NCBI GenBank assembly: GCA_009731375.1
Contig: BJOX01000114.1
Location: forward strand, 358,668-422,667
Source of the DNA: Paulinella micropora
Lineage: Eukaryota; Cercozoa; Imbricatea; Euglyphida
Length of the DNA: 64,000 nucleotides
Reading direction: 5' to 3'
Both the position numbers and the translations under genes were made by a program. Of this stretch, positions 1 to 35,411 are shown in pieces. The first letter of the stretch is position 1. Every line of letters begins with the position of its first letter. The notes under the pieces were generated by a model. That model was not told where the DNA came from. It was given only the letters and a program-made list of their open reading frames with translations, and ran no database searches.

Positions 1-742
<742 letters not shown>

Positions 743-1048
743 NNNNNNNNNNNNNNNNNNNNNNNNNNNNNNNNNNNNNNNNNNNNNNNNNNNNNNNNNN
801 NNNNNNNNNNNNNNNNNNNNNNNNNNNNNNNNNNNNNNNNNNNNNNNNNNNNNNNNNNNNNNNNNNNNNNNNNNNNNNNNNNNNNNNNNNNNNNNNNNNN
901 NNNNNNNNNNNNNNNNNNNNNNNNNNNNNNNNNNNNNNNNNNNNNNNNNNNNNNNNNNNNNNNNNNNNNNNNNNNNNNNNNNNNNNNNNNNNNNNNNNNN
1001 NNNNNNNNNNNNNNNNNNNNNNNNNNNNNNNNNNNNNNNNNNNNNNNN
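743..1048. other. assembly gap (306 N)
   Basis: Run of N flanked by TG-rich sequence on the left and a CT/TA microsatellite on the right. Confidence 1.
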
Positions 1049-1053
1049 CTCTT

Positions 1054-1106
<53 letters not shown>

Positions 1107-1234
1107 TATATATAATATATATATATATTCTCTCTCTCTCTATATATATATATATGTATGTATATACATATATATATATATATATATGACACCAATGGAG
1201 GTTATCACTCGACAGCTCAGGGCAAGAGCTGTTA

Positions 1235-1278
<44 letters not shown>

Positions 1279-1284
1279 GTCAAC

Positions 1285-1323
<39 letters not shown>

Positions 1324-1499
1324 CCTACCTAACTACCTACAAACCTACCTACCTACCTACCTACCTACCTACCTACCTACCTACCTACCTATACCTACCT
1401 ACCTACCTATACCTACCTACCTACCTACCTACCTATCTATCTATCTATCTATTAAAATGATGTTGCTCCGCATTCTTTTACCTCCAAACACGGATCGAG

Positions 1500-1533
<34 letters not shown>

Positions 1534-1541
1534 AATTATAG

Positions 1542-1576
<35 letters not shown>

Positions 1577-1722
1577 AATTATCTGAGGAAACTTCTGTCT
1601 ATCTGTCTTTCTGTCTACCTGTCTGTCTATCTATCTATCTGAGGTGAAAGTGGGCGCTTATATATATATGTATATATATATATGTATGTATATATACATA
1701 TATATATATGTATACATATATA

Positions 1723-1793
<71 letters not shown>

Positions 1794-1795
1794 TA
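1049..1795. repeat. CT, TA, TATC, TACC and poly-A microsatellites
   Basis: Back-to-back simple repeats: CT/TA (1049-1187), TATC and TACC (1235-1452), two A-runs of about 30 bases (1500-1573) and TA/TATG (1660-1795). The only non-repetitive piece is about 50 bp near 1188-1235. No coding signal was seen. Confidence 0.9.
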
Positions 1796-2199
1796 TATCT
1801 GAGGCGTACTGATGCAGCTAATGGCATATCCTCAACGGACGTAAGCCTCCAATACCCTTGTTCGAGGTCCTCCACCCCCCCGTGTCAGTCTCTCGCCTGA
1901 TGATCGGGGCCACCGATGGAGCTCCTGAGGGCAAGACTGCACTAAGCCGAGGTTATTCCCCAGTCCCAGCAACCTCTTGCAAGACGTCACCGAATGTGCA
2001 AGTGCATACACCAAGCGCGGTTGCTAGAGCTGCCTCGAAACCCCACCCATAACAATCTGGTGTCTGCTGGGTCCTGGGCTATCAACCAGCATATTACGGA
2101 GTTTAAGATCTTTTACGCGCGCAACGACCCTCCTCCCCAGCATCTACCACCAAAGGGTTATGAGTTGGCGTCACAGTTTAACGCCTTGAGGCCATTGGG

Positions 2200-2203
<4 letters not shown>
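1796..2203 (-). mobile_element. dispersed repeat A, copy 1 (LINE-like 3' fragment)
   Basis: A 408-bp unique-looking block reappears almost unchanged at about 18784-19195 and, truncated, at 19355-19650. Read on the minus strand, the later copies end in a long ATT tail, as LINE or SINE 3' ends often do. Here the tail side is a TA array. Minus-strand pol III-like boxes can be suggested (TGATAGCCCAGG and GGTTTCGAGGC) but are weak. The family is not recognised and no protein domain is visible. Confidence 0.6.
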
Positions 2204-2247
<44 letters not shown>

Positions 2248-2276
2248 TATAGATATATACATACATATATATATAC

Positions 2277-2307
<31 letters not shown>

Positions 2308-2351
2308 ATATATTATATATTTATATATACATATATATCTATATGTATATA

Positions 2352-2382
<31 letters not shown>

Positions 2383-2533
2383 GTATATATATATAATACT
2401 ATATATTCATATATATATATATACATATAAATATATATATAAAAAATATATATATTTATGTGTATATGTATGCATGTATGTACATATATATATTTATATA
2501 TATATATGTATATATATGTGTGTGTGTGTGTGT

Positions 2534-2592
<59 letters not shown>

Positions 2593-2604
2593 AGAGAGAG
2601 AGCG

Positions 2605-2641
<37 letters not shown>
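2204..2641. repeat. TA, TG and GA microsatellites
   Basis: TA-rich array to about 2515, short TG run, then a GA run that enters the following gap. Nothing else is seen. Confidence 0.9.
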
Positions 2642-3202
2642 NNNNNNNNNNNNNNNNNNNNNNNNNNNNNNNNNNNNNNNNNNNNNNNNNNNNNNNNNNN
2701 NNNNNNNNNNNNNNNNNNNNNNNNNNNNNNNNNNNNNNNNNNNNNNNNNNNNNNNNNNNNNNNNNNNNNNNNNNNNNNNNNNNNNNNNNNNNNNNNNNNN
2801 NNNNNNNNNNNNNNNNNNNNNNNNNNNNNNNNNNNNNNNNNNNNNNNNNNNNNNNNNNNNNNNNNNNNNNNNNNNNNNNNNNNNNNNNNNNNNNNNNNNN
2901 NNNNNNNNNNNNNNNNNNNNNNNNNNNNNNNNNNNNNNNNNNNNNNNNNNNNNNNNNNNNNNNNNNNNNNNNNNNNNNNNNNNNNNNNNNNNNNNNNNNN
3001 NNNNNNNNNNNNNNNNNNNNNNNNNNNNNNNNNNNNNNNNNNNNNNNNNNNNNNNNNNNNNNNNNNNNNNNNNNNNNNNNNNNNNNNNNNNNNNNNNNNN
3101 NNNNNNNNNNNNNNNNNNNNNNNNNNNNNNNNNNNNNNNNNNNNNNNNNNNNNNNNNNNNNNNNNNNNNNNNNNNNNNNNNNNNNNNNNNNNNNNNNNNN
3201 NN
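2642..3202. other. assembly gap (561 N)
   Basis: Run of N between a GA microsatellite and a dispersed repeat. Confidence 1.
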
Positions 3203-3491
3203 TCGACAGTCTAGTATAAACCGACAGAGCACTGTGGGTTTTATTCCGGGCTCAACAAGCGAGAAAGGGCACCCTGAGGGAACAGGATTGTGCTTCCCGT
3301 CGCTATTTCGGCATGTGACTTATAGGCGTATGGCTAGGCACACATAAGGCACCCCACCACGGGCCCAGCACACCCACACCATCCCCTAATTCTCTGTCTG
3401 TCGACAGATGGCACCCATTTCAAAAAAGCAAGCCCAAGGGAGGGTCAGTGACACCTCAAGTGGCCTTGGTTCACTCCGTGGAGTAAGTGAT
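3203..3491 (+). mobile_element. dispersed repeat B, copy 1
   Basis: A 289-bp block is the near-exact reverse complement of the interior of the element at 14883-15506 (matching about 14987-15272). It starts at the gap edge, so its left side may be cut off. On the right it stops abruptly at GTGATG against a GATA array and lacks the 90-bp repeats that flank copy 2. Confidence 0.7.
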
Positions 3492-3530
3492 GTAGATAGA
3501 TAGATAGATAGGTAGGTAGATAGATAGATG

Positions 3531-3601
<71 letters not shown>

Positions 3602-3768
3602 TTTGATTTATCTCTTTCGCTACCTATTAAGATGCCTTCATGCTGAGTATGAAATAGCCGAAAAGAACGTGTGGGTGTTTTCTGTCTGTGTGTGTGTGTG
3701 TGAGACAGAGGGGGGGGGGGGGGGGGGGGGGGGAGGGGAAAGGGGGGGGGGGGGGGGGGGGGGGGGTG

Positions 3769-3832
<64 letters not shown>

Positions 3833-4195
3833 TGTTACCTAGGCTGGTAATCACGCTTTGGCGCAGGTCACCCGCAGTAGTAGACTTATTGAAGACAGCC
3901 TGTGTATGTATGTATGTATGTGTATGTATGTATGTATGTCTGTCTGTATGTATGCATCTATGTAGCATGCGTGTGTGTCTATTTTAAGATGATGTATGTA
4001 TGTAGGTATGTATGTACGTATGCATGTAGTATGTATGTTTGCATGTATGTATGTATGTATGTATGTATGTATATATATGTATGTATGTATATATGTGTGT
4101 ATGCATGTATGCATGTATGTATGCATGTATATTTCAATATATACTTATGTATTTGATTGTATAATTATACATACATACATGTATGTAATATACAA
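3492..4195. repeat. GATA array, G-run, GA run and GTAT array
   Basis: GATA units (3492-3601), a TG run, nearly pure G from about 3711 to 3767 (strong G-quadruplex potential on the plus strand), GA (3776-3830) and GTAT units (3898-4195). About 90 bp of non-repetitive sequence separates the blocks. No gene is visible. Confidence 0.85.
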
Positions 4196-4270
4196 CCTTG
4201 ATGATCCCTGAACCGCAGGCTTGGGTCAGCACCACCTTTTCACAGGTACATATTACATGCATATGATACG

Positions 4271-4457
4271 TAGGACCGAAAAAAAATGAAAAATTTCGGC
4301 CACCTCAAATTTTGGCCAAAAAAAATAACGTATCTGGCGGTGAAAGACTGGGGGAGAATTCCGGCCACCCAAAGTTTTGTGCAAAAACAACGTATTCCGC
4401 GGTGAAAAATCACTGGAGGAAATATTTCCTGGCCGAAATTTTTTCACTTGTCCTTAG
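4271..4457. mobile_element. MITE-like foldback element, family C copy 1
   Basis: The ends are inverted: the left begins GGAC and continues GAAAAATTTCGGCCA, and the right ends TGGCCGAAATTTTTTC then GTCC. A second copy lies inverted at 11499-11667 with the same internal order. There is no coding capacity. The target duplication is unclear, possibly TA. Confidence 0.65.
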
Positions 4458-4743
4458 AGATATAGATATAAGGAATGACCGGTACAACCAGTTGTTGTTT
4501 CTGCTTGGCTGCGGTCGAGGTGGCACCAGCGGCGGGCTGTAGGGTCATATAACGGGGAAAAGAAACCGACGAAACGGCCGCGAGCGGTTACGGGTAAGCG
4601 GTTAGCGGTTAGACCGGTAACGGCACAACCGGCATTATTACATAGACTCAGTCAGGCCAACCGCTTTTAGAGTATTTTAGCTGTCTGTCACCCGGATACA
4701 CCCTGTAAAAATACAGACATATATACAAGCTACGTATGTATAA
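4458..4743. other. non-repetitive spacer
   Basis: Moderate-GC sequence with short direct repeats of the type GCGGTTA near 4580-4610. No ORF, RNA gene or repeat-family match was recognised. Confidence 0.5.
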
Positions 4744-6155
4744 CATGACTTTTCATGACATGATGTCATGTCATAACGTAACATAACACATAACATAACG
4801 TAACATAACATAACATAACATAACATAACATAACATAAAATGGCATAACATAACAACATAACATGACATAACATAACATGACATAAAATGACATAACATA
4901 ACATAACATAACATAACGTAACATAACGTAACATAAAATGACACAACATAACATAACATAACATAACATAACATAACATAACATAACAGAACAGAACACA
5001 ACACAACACAACATAACTAACATAACAGAACAGAACAGAACAGAGCAGAACATAACATAACATAACATAACAGAACATAACATAACTAACAAAACAGAAC
5101 AGAACAGAACATATAATATAACATGCAACATAACATGTAATGTAACATAACATAACACATAACATAAGATAAGATAACATAATAACATAACATAATATAA
5201 CATAACATAACATAACATAACATTAACATTAACATAGCATAACATAAAATTAACACAACATAACATAACATAACATAACATAACATATAACACAAAACCT
5301 AACATAACATAAAACATAACATAACATAAGTTAACTTAACATGACATAACATGACATAACATGACATAACATGACAAAACATGACATAACATGACATACA
5401 TAACATGACATAACATAACATAAACATAACATAACATAACATAACATAACGTAACACGTGACATAACATAACATAACATAATATAAAATAACATAACATA
5501 ACATAACGTAACATAAAATTACATTACATTACATTACATTACATAACATGACATGACATGTCATGCCATGTCATGTCATGTCATGTCTGTCGTGTTGTCA
5601 TGTCATGTCATGCCATGTCATGCCATGTCATGTCATGCCATGTCATGCCATGTCATGCCATGTCATGTCATATCATGTCATGTCATGTCATGCCATGCCA
5701 TGCCATGCCATGCCATGCCATGCCATGCCATGCCATGCCATGCCATGTCAATGACGACATGACATGACATGACATGACATGACATATAACATAAAATAAC
5801 ATAACACAACATAGCATAACATAACATAACATAACATAAAATAACATAAAATAACATAAAATAACATAACATAGCATAACATAACATAACATGACATGAC
5901 ATGACATAACATAGCATAACATAACATAACATAACATAACATAACATAGCATAAACATAACATAACATAGCATAACATAACATAACATAACATAACATAG
6001 TATCACATCACATCACATCACATATCACATCACATCACATATCACATCACATATCACATCACATATCACATCGCATGTAACATCACATGCAACATAACAT
6101 AACACAACATATACATATGACATAACATATAACATAACATATCTTAACATATAAC
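4744..6155. repeat. TAACA pentanucleotide satellite
   Basis: About 1.4 kb of ACATA/TAACA pentamers. The middle (5545-5785) switches to ATGTC/ATGCC/ATGAC pentamers, and 6001-6075 is a CACAT-type variant. Long apparent Met-Leu-Cys-Tyr frames are translation artefacts. The same pentamer returns more weakly at 6395-6580. Confidence 0.9.
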
Positions 6156-6204
6156 AAGGAGAAGGCAGAAGGCGCAGGACTTGGACCGAACCTGCTATGT
6201 GTGG

Positions 6205-6287
<83 letters not shown>

Positions 6288-6953
6288 CAGAGAGAGAGAG
6301 AGAGAGAGAGAGATGGATGGATTGAGAGATAGATAGATGCAAGGAGGAGGAGGATGATACATACACAATATTAATTTATTTTATTTTTTAAAGAAAAAAC
6401 ATAACATAACATAACATAACATAATATAACATAACAAAATTCGACCTAAACATAAAAACATAAAAGTACTACATAAAATAACATAACATAGAACATAAGA
6501 CCTAACATAAGATAACATAAGATAACATAACATAACAGAGAATAAAATGACATTATATAAAATAACATAAAATAGCATATGTTGTAAGATAACAATCTAA
6601 CGTATGTTTTGCAGCTTGTTGTCATTTGATTTGTCACCTCACTATAGTTGCTGAAAATTGAATTTCATCAAAGTAGATGAAAATTGTTACTGCCTCTATA
6701 TACAATGAAGAACAGGTGCTAAATCTCATGTTGTGGAGCTGATTTATGTGCATATCTACTCGAGTTTCTCGATTTTGAGAATTTTGCTTGGCCTGACGGT
6801 TAATAATTGACGTTATTTTGGCATTCGGCATTTTTGTGGAGGAACTCGACGGATATCGAAAAGGTTTATACTCTCTAGATTGATTTTTTGATGATCCACT
6901 AGAAAGTTCGAGTTAGTGTTGCACGATAAACTTGCTCAACTTATTTCTTAGGC
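6156..6953. other. region upstream of the RanGAP gene
   Basis: A GA run (6205-6315), short TAACA pieces to 6580, then about 370 bp of ordinary AT-rich sequence up to the proposed start codon at 6954. This last part should hold the promoter and 5' UTR, but I see no convincing TATA box or other defined site. Confidence 0.4.
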
Positions 6954-30408
<23,455 letters not shown>

Positions 30409-30725
30409 AAACAATGTACCACGCGCAGAAAAGATGTGAAAAAAATGTGACCTGCAGAAGATGTGAAAATGTTAGAACATGCAGAAAGATGTGAAAATGT
30501 GACGATGTGCAGAAGATGTGAAAAATGTAAGCATGCAGAAAGATGTGACAGAAGATGTGAAAATTACACAGGCGGCAGATGTGAAAATAATGTGACGTGC
30601 AGAAAGATGTGGAAATGTGAACATGCAAGATATATGCAATATGAAACGTGTGATCTCCCTCAGAAGCTCCTTGCTCTAGACCTGCACACATACATACATA
30701 CATACATACATACATACGTGCATAC
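30409..30725. repeat. minisatellite built on the end of exon 25, then CATA array
   Basis: About nine diverged units of 20-35 bp each contain GCAGAAGATGTGAAAA, the same sequence that ends exon 25. A CATA array (30686-30718) follows, up to the retroelement fragment. Confidence 0.85.
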
Positions 30726-31913
30726 TCTCCAATTCCTCTATTGCGTCTTGCAATCTTTTCTTCTCCTCCGCATCCTGTTCGAACGTCACCTCCTCCCTCA
30801 GCCTCGCAATCTCCTCCGCCCTCTGCGCCGTGTCAACAACGGCCGCGGGTTTCCATATTGATCCGCCATCCGCTCCAAGGCATCCTGCTCCGTTTCATAA
30901 TCCAACAAGTAATGCGAGAACTTGACCAATCGCCGAACGTGAACTATCTGTTCCTTTTTCGTCCGCTGGTGTCTGATCTTATAATTGTAGGCCGCGGTTT
31001 GTTTCATAATCTGATACGGACCCTGCCATTTCTCATAGAGCTTTGTGGAGACCCCCACTGGAACGTTTGGGCAGTATAGCAGCACTGTATCCCCCTCCCT
31101 CAATTCCACGTGTTTATATTTCTGTTGACCCTTCTCGTCCTCCGTCCGCATTGCCGCCTCCCAATGCTTAGTCACAATTTGTTCCGCTTCCGCTAGGGCC
31201 CGTAACCTCACTGCCATCAGCTCCAACGGCTAATACAATGCCTTGTGTTGCATCACGTCCTGTGGAGTGGTTAGGACCTTGCCAAACACCATCTGATGTG
31301 GGCACAGTCTAGCCCTACCCCCCAAAGACGAAGAACCCAGGTTGTTCACCGCAAAGGTAAACGCTTGCAATGCCTCTGTCCATTTGGTTTGCCCGTTCTG
31401 ACTATATATCTTCAAGGACACCTTCAGTGTACGATGCATCCTCTCTATCTTCCCGTTAGCCATAGGGTTGTATGCCGTGACATAATCCCACCGAAACCCG
31501 TAGTATGCACTGAGCTCGTTCGACACCCAATTGATAAAGGAGCTTCCTCTGTCCGATATGATCTTCCTGGACACCCCGATCCGGCTGAATACGTTATCAA
31601 TCAGTGCTTTGGTCGTCGTCTCCTTGGTGTCGTCAGCCGTGGAAACCGGAATCACGGAGTTAGAGGCCCGATCAATAATCGTGAGGATATACTTGTATCG
31701 ACCCTCCCCCGCTTCCGGTAAAGGCCCGACGTAATCGATGCGAATCGTGTTAAATATATCCCGTGTTATGTCATACTGCCCCAGTAACCCCTTGTTCGCA
31801 TCGTAGACCGTCTTCGCCCTCTGGCATGGCCCACATCCCGAAATGAAACTCTGATGTCCTTATCCATCGTGTCCCAATAAAACCGCCGAGTCATAGACCA
31901 CCTCATCCTATCC
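30726..31913 (-). mobile_element. inverted fragment of the Ty3/gypsy element (integrase end)
   Basis: This is the reverse complement of 52567-53752 with only one substitution and one 2-bp indel noticed. Minus-strand frames encode the integrase catalytic core (SDRGSSFINW, YNPMANGKIERMHRTL) and the GPY/F-like C-terminal module (LYEKWQGPYQI). Here the core reads on through SLKIYSQNGQ, whereas the plus-strand copy lost TA and gained a stop. A TAG after KALY is shared by both copies. The fragment abuts the gag region of the plus-strand element head to head. Confidence 0.9.
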
Positions 31914-32013
31914 GGAAAGGAACAACGAGAAAGGATCCTTGGACAGCTCCGTAAGACGCAGCGCTGCAGAAACACTGGGATAGGCCAATTCTTGCGAGCA
32001 AACAACACTAGTA

Positions 32014-33457
32014 TGAGTACATGAACAAGATACGTAAGTTCATTGTGGCTTGCGGAGTGAGGCTAAAGCGGCACTATGTGGGGACGCGGCGGACAAAGTG
32101 TGCTACCTGTTGGGCAACTTGGTGGGGTCGGGGGACGAACACACGCGGTTACTTGACACGCACGTTTGGGAAGAGCGGTTCAAGAAGGAGTTCGGGGAGC
32201 GAGGTGCGAATAACAAGAAGGTGGTGGTCGATGTCGCTCATTTTGTGTTCGCTGACGTGTACCAGTTTAACCAACTTCTTGACAGGGGGGATGAGATAGA
32301 GGCGCTGAAGGACGCGGCACAGGCTCTGGTTTTGAAGAGGACTGCATTACGGGACATCTTTGCCAGTATCGCGGGGCTCAGTCTGTTGCACGAGAAGAAG
32401 GAAATATACCCAATGGTTCTGGCGGGGATATGGAAGGATAAAGAGACGAAAGCGGTGGTTCCAGAGATCGCGGCACAGGTGATAGCGTTGGCTGATATCA
32501 CGCCGGAGTGCAAAACCCGATGGCAGGGGTTGAACACCACTTACAATCCGGTCAGCTGGGTATTACATGAGGAAGACCCGGCGTTGATCGATCGTGTGAT
32601 CACATTGCCAGCGGTGACCGCGAAGTGGCCACAGGCAAGATTCAACTATGGAGGCAGCGGAGGTTTTCGGGGGGGTGGACGACCACGACAGTTCACGCAA
32701 GGGGGGGGGGGGGGGGGGGAGGGGGCNNNNNNNNNNCGAGGTATGGGGAGGGAGGATACCAGGAGCGACGACAGGAGCGGCGACCACCGCAAGTGTTTCA
32801 TGCAGATCGGGCGCCTCGAGGAGGGGAAAAGGCGAAGTTCAACGCAGAGTTCCATAACAGGGCTCTGCCGAACACGGAGCTGAAGGGGCAGCCACGGTAC
32901 CCGCCGGACTCGGAGCTGGTCGAGGGTTTTCCGAAATATACCAGACGGGCACTGCGGTCCAGGAACTGGGACAAAGATTCATGTTACACGGCTATCGCTA
33001 TGCACTGGTTGGGAGTTAAGGGAAACTGCCAGGTGAGCCACGGGATGAATATGTGGCACGACAATTAGACACTTGCAGGCAGCAACACAGAGACGAGGCA
33101 TACTGGGAGTTGAAAGATGCGGTGCGGCACGGGATGTGGCAGCTAGGAGGGTTGGAGGACATGTTCCCGCCAGAGGAACTCCCGGCACTGCGGGAGTTCA
33201 ATGAGGCCAATATCAAGGCGAAGGGATGGACGCGAAAGGATAAGGGTTACTACCACCGGGCAGCCAACATGCGACCCAAAGGCACGGAGGGAGCGCGACA
33301 GGAAAAAATGTGGGACGGGTATCGGAGGAACGACAACGGCGGGAGAGGATCGCGGGGTGGCTATCGGGACGAATATCGGGGAGGATTTCGAGGGAATCGG
33401 GGTAATTATGCGGCGGCGCCTAGACCGGGGATGGACAGACAGGTACAACCCTTGATA
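32014..33457 (+). CDS. Ty3/gypsy-type element, gag-like region part 1 (interrupted)
   Basis: Open from about 32050 (RSEAKAALCGDAADKVCYLL...) through a helical capsid-like segment to an RGG-rich, nucleocapsid-like stretch (NYGGSGGFRGGG). A 20-G run and 10-N gap (32727-32736) follow. The frame continues as GGYQERRQERRPPQV..., shifts once near 33030, and resumes as RQLDTCRQQHRDEAYW to a second RGG-rich part (GGYRDEYRGGFRGNRG). At 33457 it is cut inside an ATA codon by the DNA transposon, and the TAA at 33458 belongs to that insert. No zinc knuckle is seen. Confidence 0.65.
32727..32736. other. assembly gap (10 N)
   Basis: Placeholder gap after a G-homopolymer. The true length is unknown. Confidence 1.
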
Positions 33458-33492
33458 TAAGCCGGCGGAATCACTATTTTGTAACGCGGAAT
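33458..33492 (+). repeat. left terminal inverted repeat
   Basis: TAAGCCGGCGGAATCA followed by CTATTTTGTAACGCGGAAT. GCGGAAT occurs twice in each end and may be a transposase-binding core. Confidence 0.85.
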
Positions 33493-33606
33493 CCGTATAT
33501 ATTTTTTGGAAAAAAACGGTCGAAAGGACCGGTCTTCTTGGTTGTACATGCAACACAAATGCATCATGAAGTATTGAACTCTTGGTATGCATAGTCGTGA
33601 GGTAGG

Positions 33607-33659
33607 AACAGAACTTTGGTTCCAGTTATCCTCAGGATTTTTAGAACCTAGCTCTGTTT
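33607..33659 (+). repeat. foldback element copy 1
   Basis: AACAGAACTTTGGTTCC arm, loop GTTATCCTCAGGATTTTTAG and a weaker right arm. Forward orientation, outside genes. Confidence 0.8.
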
Positions 33660-33856
33660 CGATCAACTGATCATTAACACCCCACTTGTTAATTTAAGGA
33701 TTTTTAACCCAAGCATCAGAGCTTTAGTATGCGCTCATGCAAAGACTAAAATCCAGCAACTAGGTCGCATCTGTTTGCGGTCCCGATTTCAGAAGAACTA
33801 TCTGCATCTCAAACAAACTGCGCAGCAAGAGTAATCTACGCCCATCAACAAGTCAG

Positions 33857-33914
33857 TGCTGCTCCTCTCCGGACTTTTCTGCCAATTGACAGAAACATCC
33901 GGAGAGAAGCAGCA
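33857..33914. repeat. 58-bp hairpin in left subterminal region
   Basis: Arms TGCTGCT, CTCTCCGGA and TTTCTG pair with CAGAAA, TCCGGAGAG and AGCAGCA around CCAATTGA. Possible transposase or structural signal. Confidence 0.6.
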
Positions 33915-34150
33915 ATCAGCAACTTCCCAGGAAGCTGAACAGTAGCACTTCCAAGAAGCTGCACAGTTGCGCGTAGTCATCGACGCTCCAGAGTCTCATC
34001 AGCGACTCTAGTGGAGTTTATTGATAAGCAAAATCAAGCTAATCAATGAAACCAGCCAAGCTAGTAACGTTGTCATCAGGCGCAGAGTCTTTGCATTTCC
34101 AAGTCGCCAATAATCGCGCAACTTGGAATTGCAAATTATCCAACAAGGAG

Positions 34151-34898
34151 CAGTTCATCCTCGGAGAACCCAGCTTCTTGTAGCCTTTCATTCTTTCCCT
34201 ATATACTAGGTTGAAATACTTAAAGCAAAAAGAATTGAACTTGTGGGTGCCCCAATGGAGAAAAAAAATTTAAAAAAACCTGCAGGAAACAATATTGTTC
34301 AATAGCCGCATACTAGGTCACAAAGCAAGTGTGCTCTACAAAGTGTTTGGACAATCTTTTGTCCAAAAACTAGGTAGAGTGCCAGCAAGAAACGTCGCCA
34401 AGATTGCTGCACCGACACATGTTGCAATTCAAGCTTAGAAGTACAACATCAAGCGATGCACAAGAAACAGTTCATCCGCAGAGAACCAAGCTTCTTACTT
34501 TATGGAATTCTCCTGCCTGCCTGCAGCATTTAAATACATTTCATTTATGAACCTGTACTTGTGGGTTCTTCACGTGGCACTTCCCCCAGGAAAAGTCGTA
34601 GAGCAGAAAACTTTTAATTTCCGATCTTACTAACATAAAGATCGGCAATTCAAATGTCAGTAGCAACCGATGTCATTGGTTACGAAAGCAAGGCTCACGC
34701 GCGTCTGAATTATTACGGAGCGAATGTGCCTTGCTAACGAGCATCGTCCCAGGCGGTAGTACCAAGGGAACCAGGCGGTCTTAGAGGATATGAGCCTTGT
34801 GACCTTGGATTTGTTAAGTCAGGCTTAAGCCGGGTTAACCAACCCAAAATCACCAGTAACTGAGGAAGCAGTCCATCCGCAGAGAACCAAGCTTCCTA
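34151..34898 (+). repeat. three subterminal direct repeats
   Basis: A 28-30 bp motif (CAGTTCATCCGCAGAGAACC then AAGCTTCTT) lies at 34151-34180, 34468-34497 and 34869-34898. An inverted copy at 47085-47112 lies at a similar distance from the other end. Such placement is typical of transposase-binding subterminal repeats. The rest of 33.7-35.1 kb has no gene. Confidence 0.7.
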
Positions 34899-35075
34899 TT
34901 TTATTTTACTTGCTCGTGCAAGGTGGAAATGATTTTTCTGCAAGAATTTCTGCTTGTGGGATTTATTTTTCCAAAATTGACCGCGACAACGTGACCTATG
35001 ATATGAGCTGCAATCGACTGTGAAGAAATTTTATTACCAGCTTCACATGCAAAGCAAAATTATTGACCAGCACAA

Positions 35076-35128
35076 GACACAACTGTGATTCTACTTATCC
35101 GTAGGATTTTTAGTACCAAAGTCTGTTT
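35076..35128 (+). repeat. foldback element copy 2
   Basis: GACACAACTGTGATTCTAC arm, loop TTATCCGTAGGATTTTTAGT. Just 3' of the minus-strand gene. Confidence 0.8.
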
Positions 35129-35411
35129 GCTTCCACTGAGTTTATTAAACGGTTACGTCGATGTGAATTTTCTTGATGTAGGATAAAGTGAAAACCGGTA
35201 GCTTGATCCGAGTGTTTTGAGTTTCTGACCACATTGCTCAACATTGCATTTGCGGAGTCGACAGTTTACTGATTCATACTCTGAGCGATCGTGACACCCA
35301 AACAAGACCCGCAATTCTTCATATGTAGCCGTGGTAGAGACCACAGACAATGTTTCTAGTAAAAAACAAGCTGCATTAGTGACTTGGACCCTCAGCAGCA
35401 AAAAAAAATAA

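Noticed and set aside
30664-30690. Extra RanGAP exon (KLLALDLH) after the acidic tail
   Set aside because: It resembles an LRR core and follows CTCAG, but phase does not fit exon 25 and no donor is clear. It could be a decayed exon fragment.
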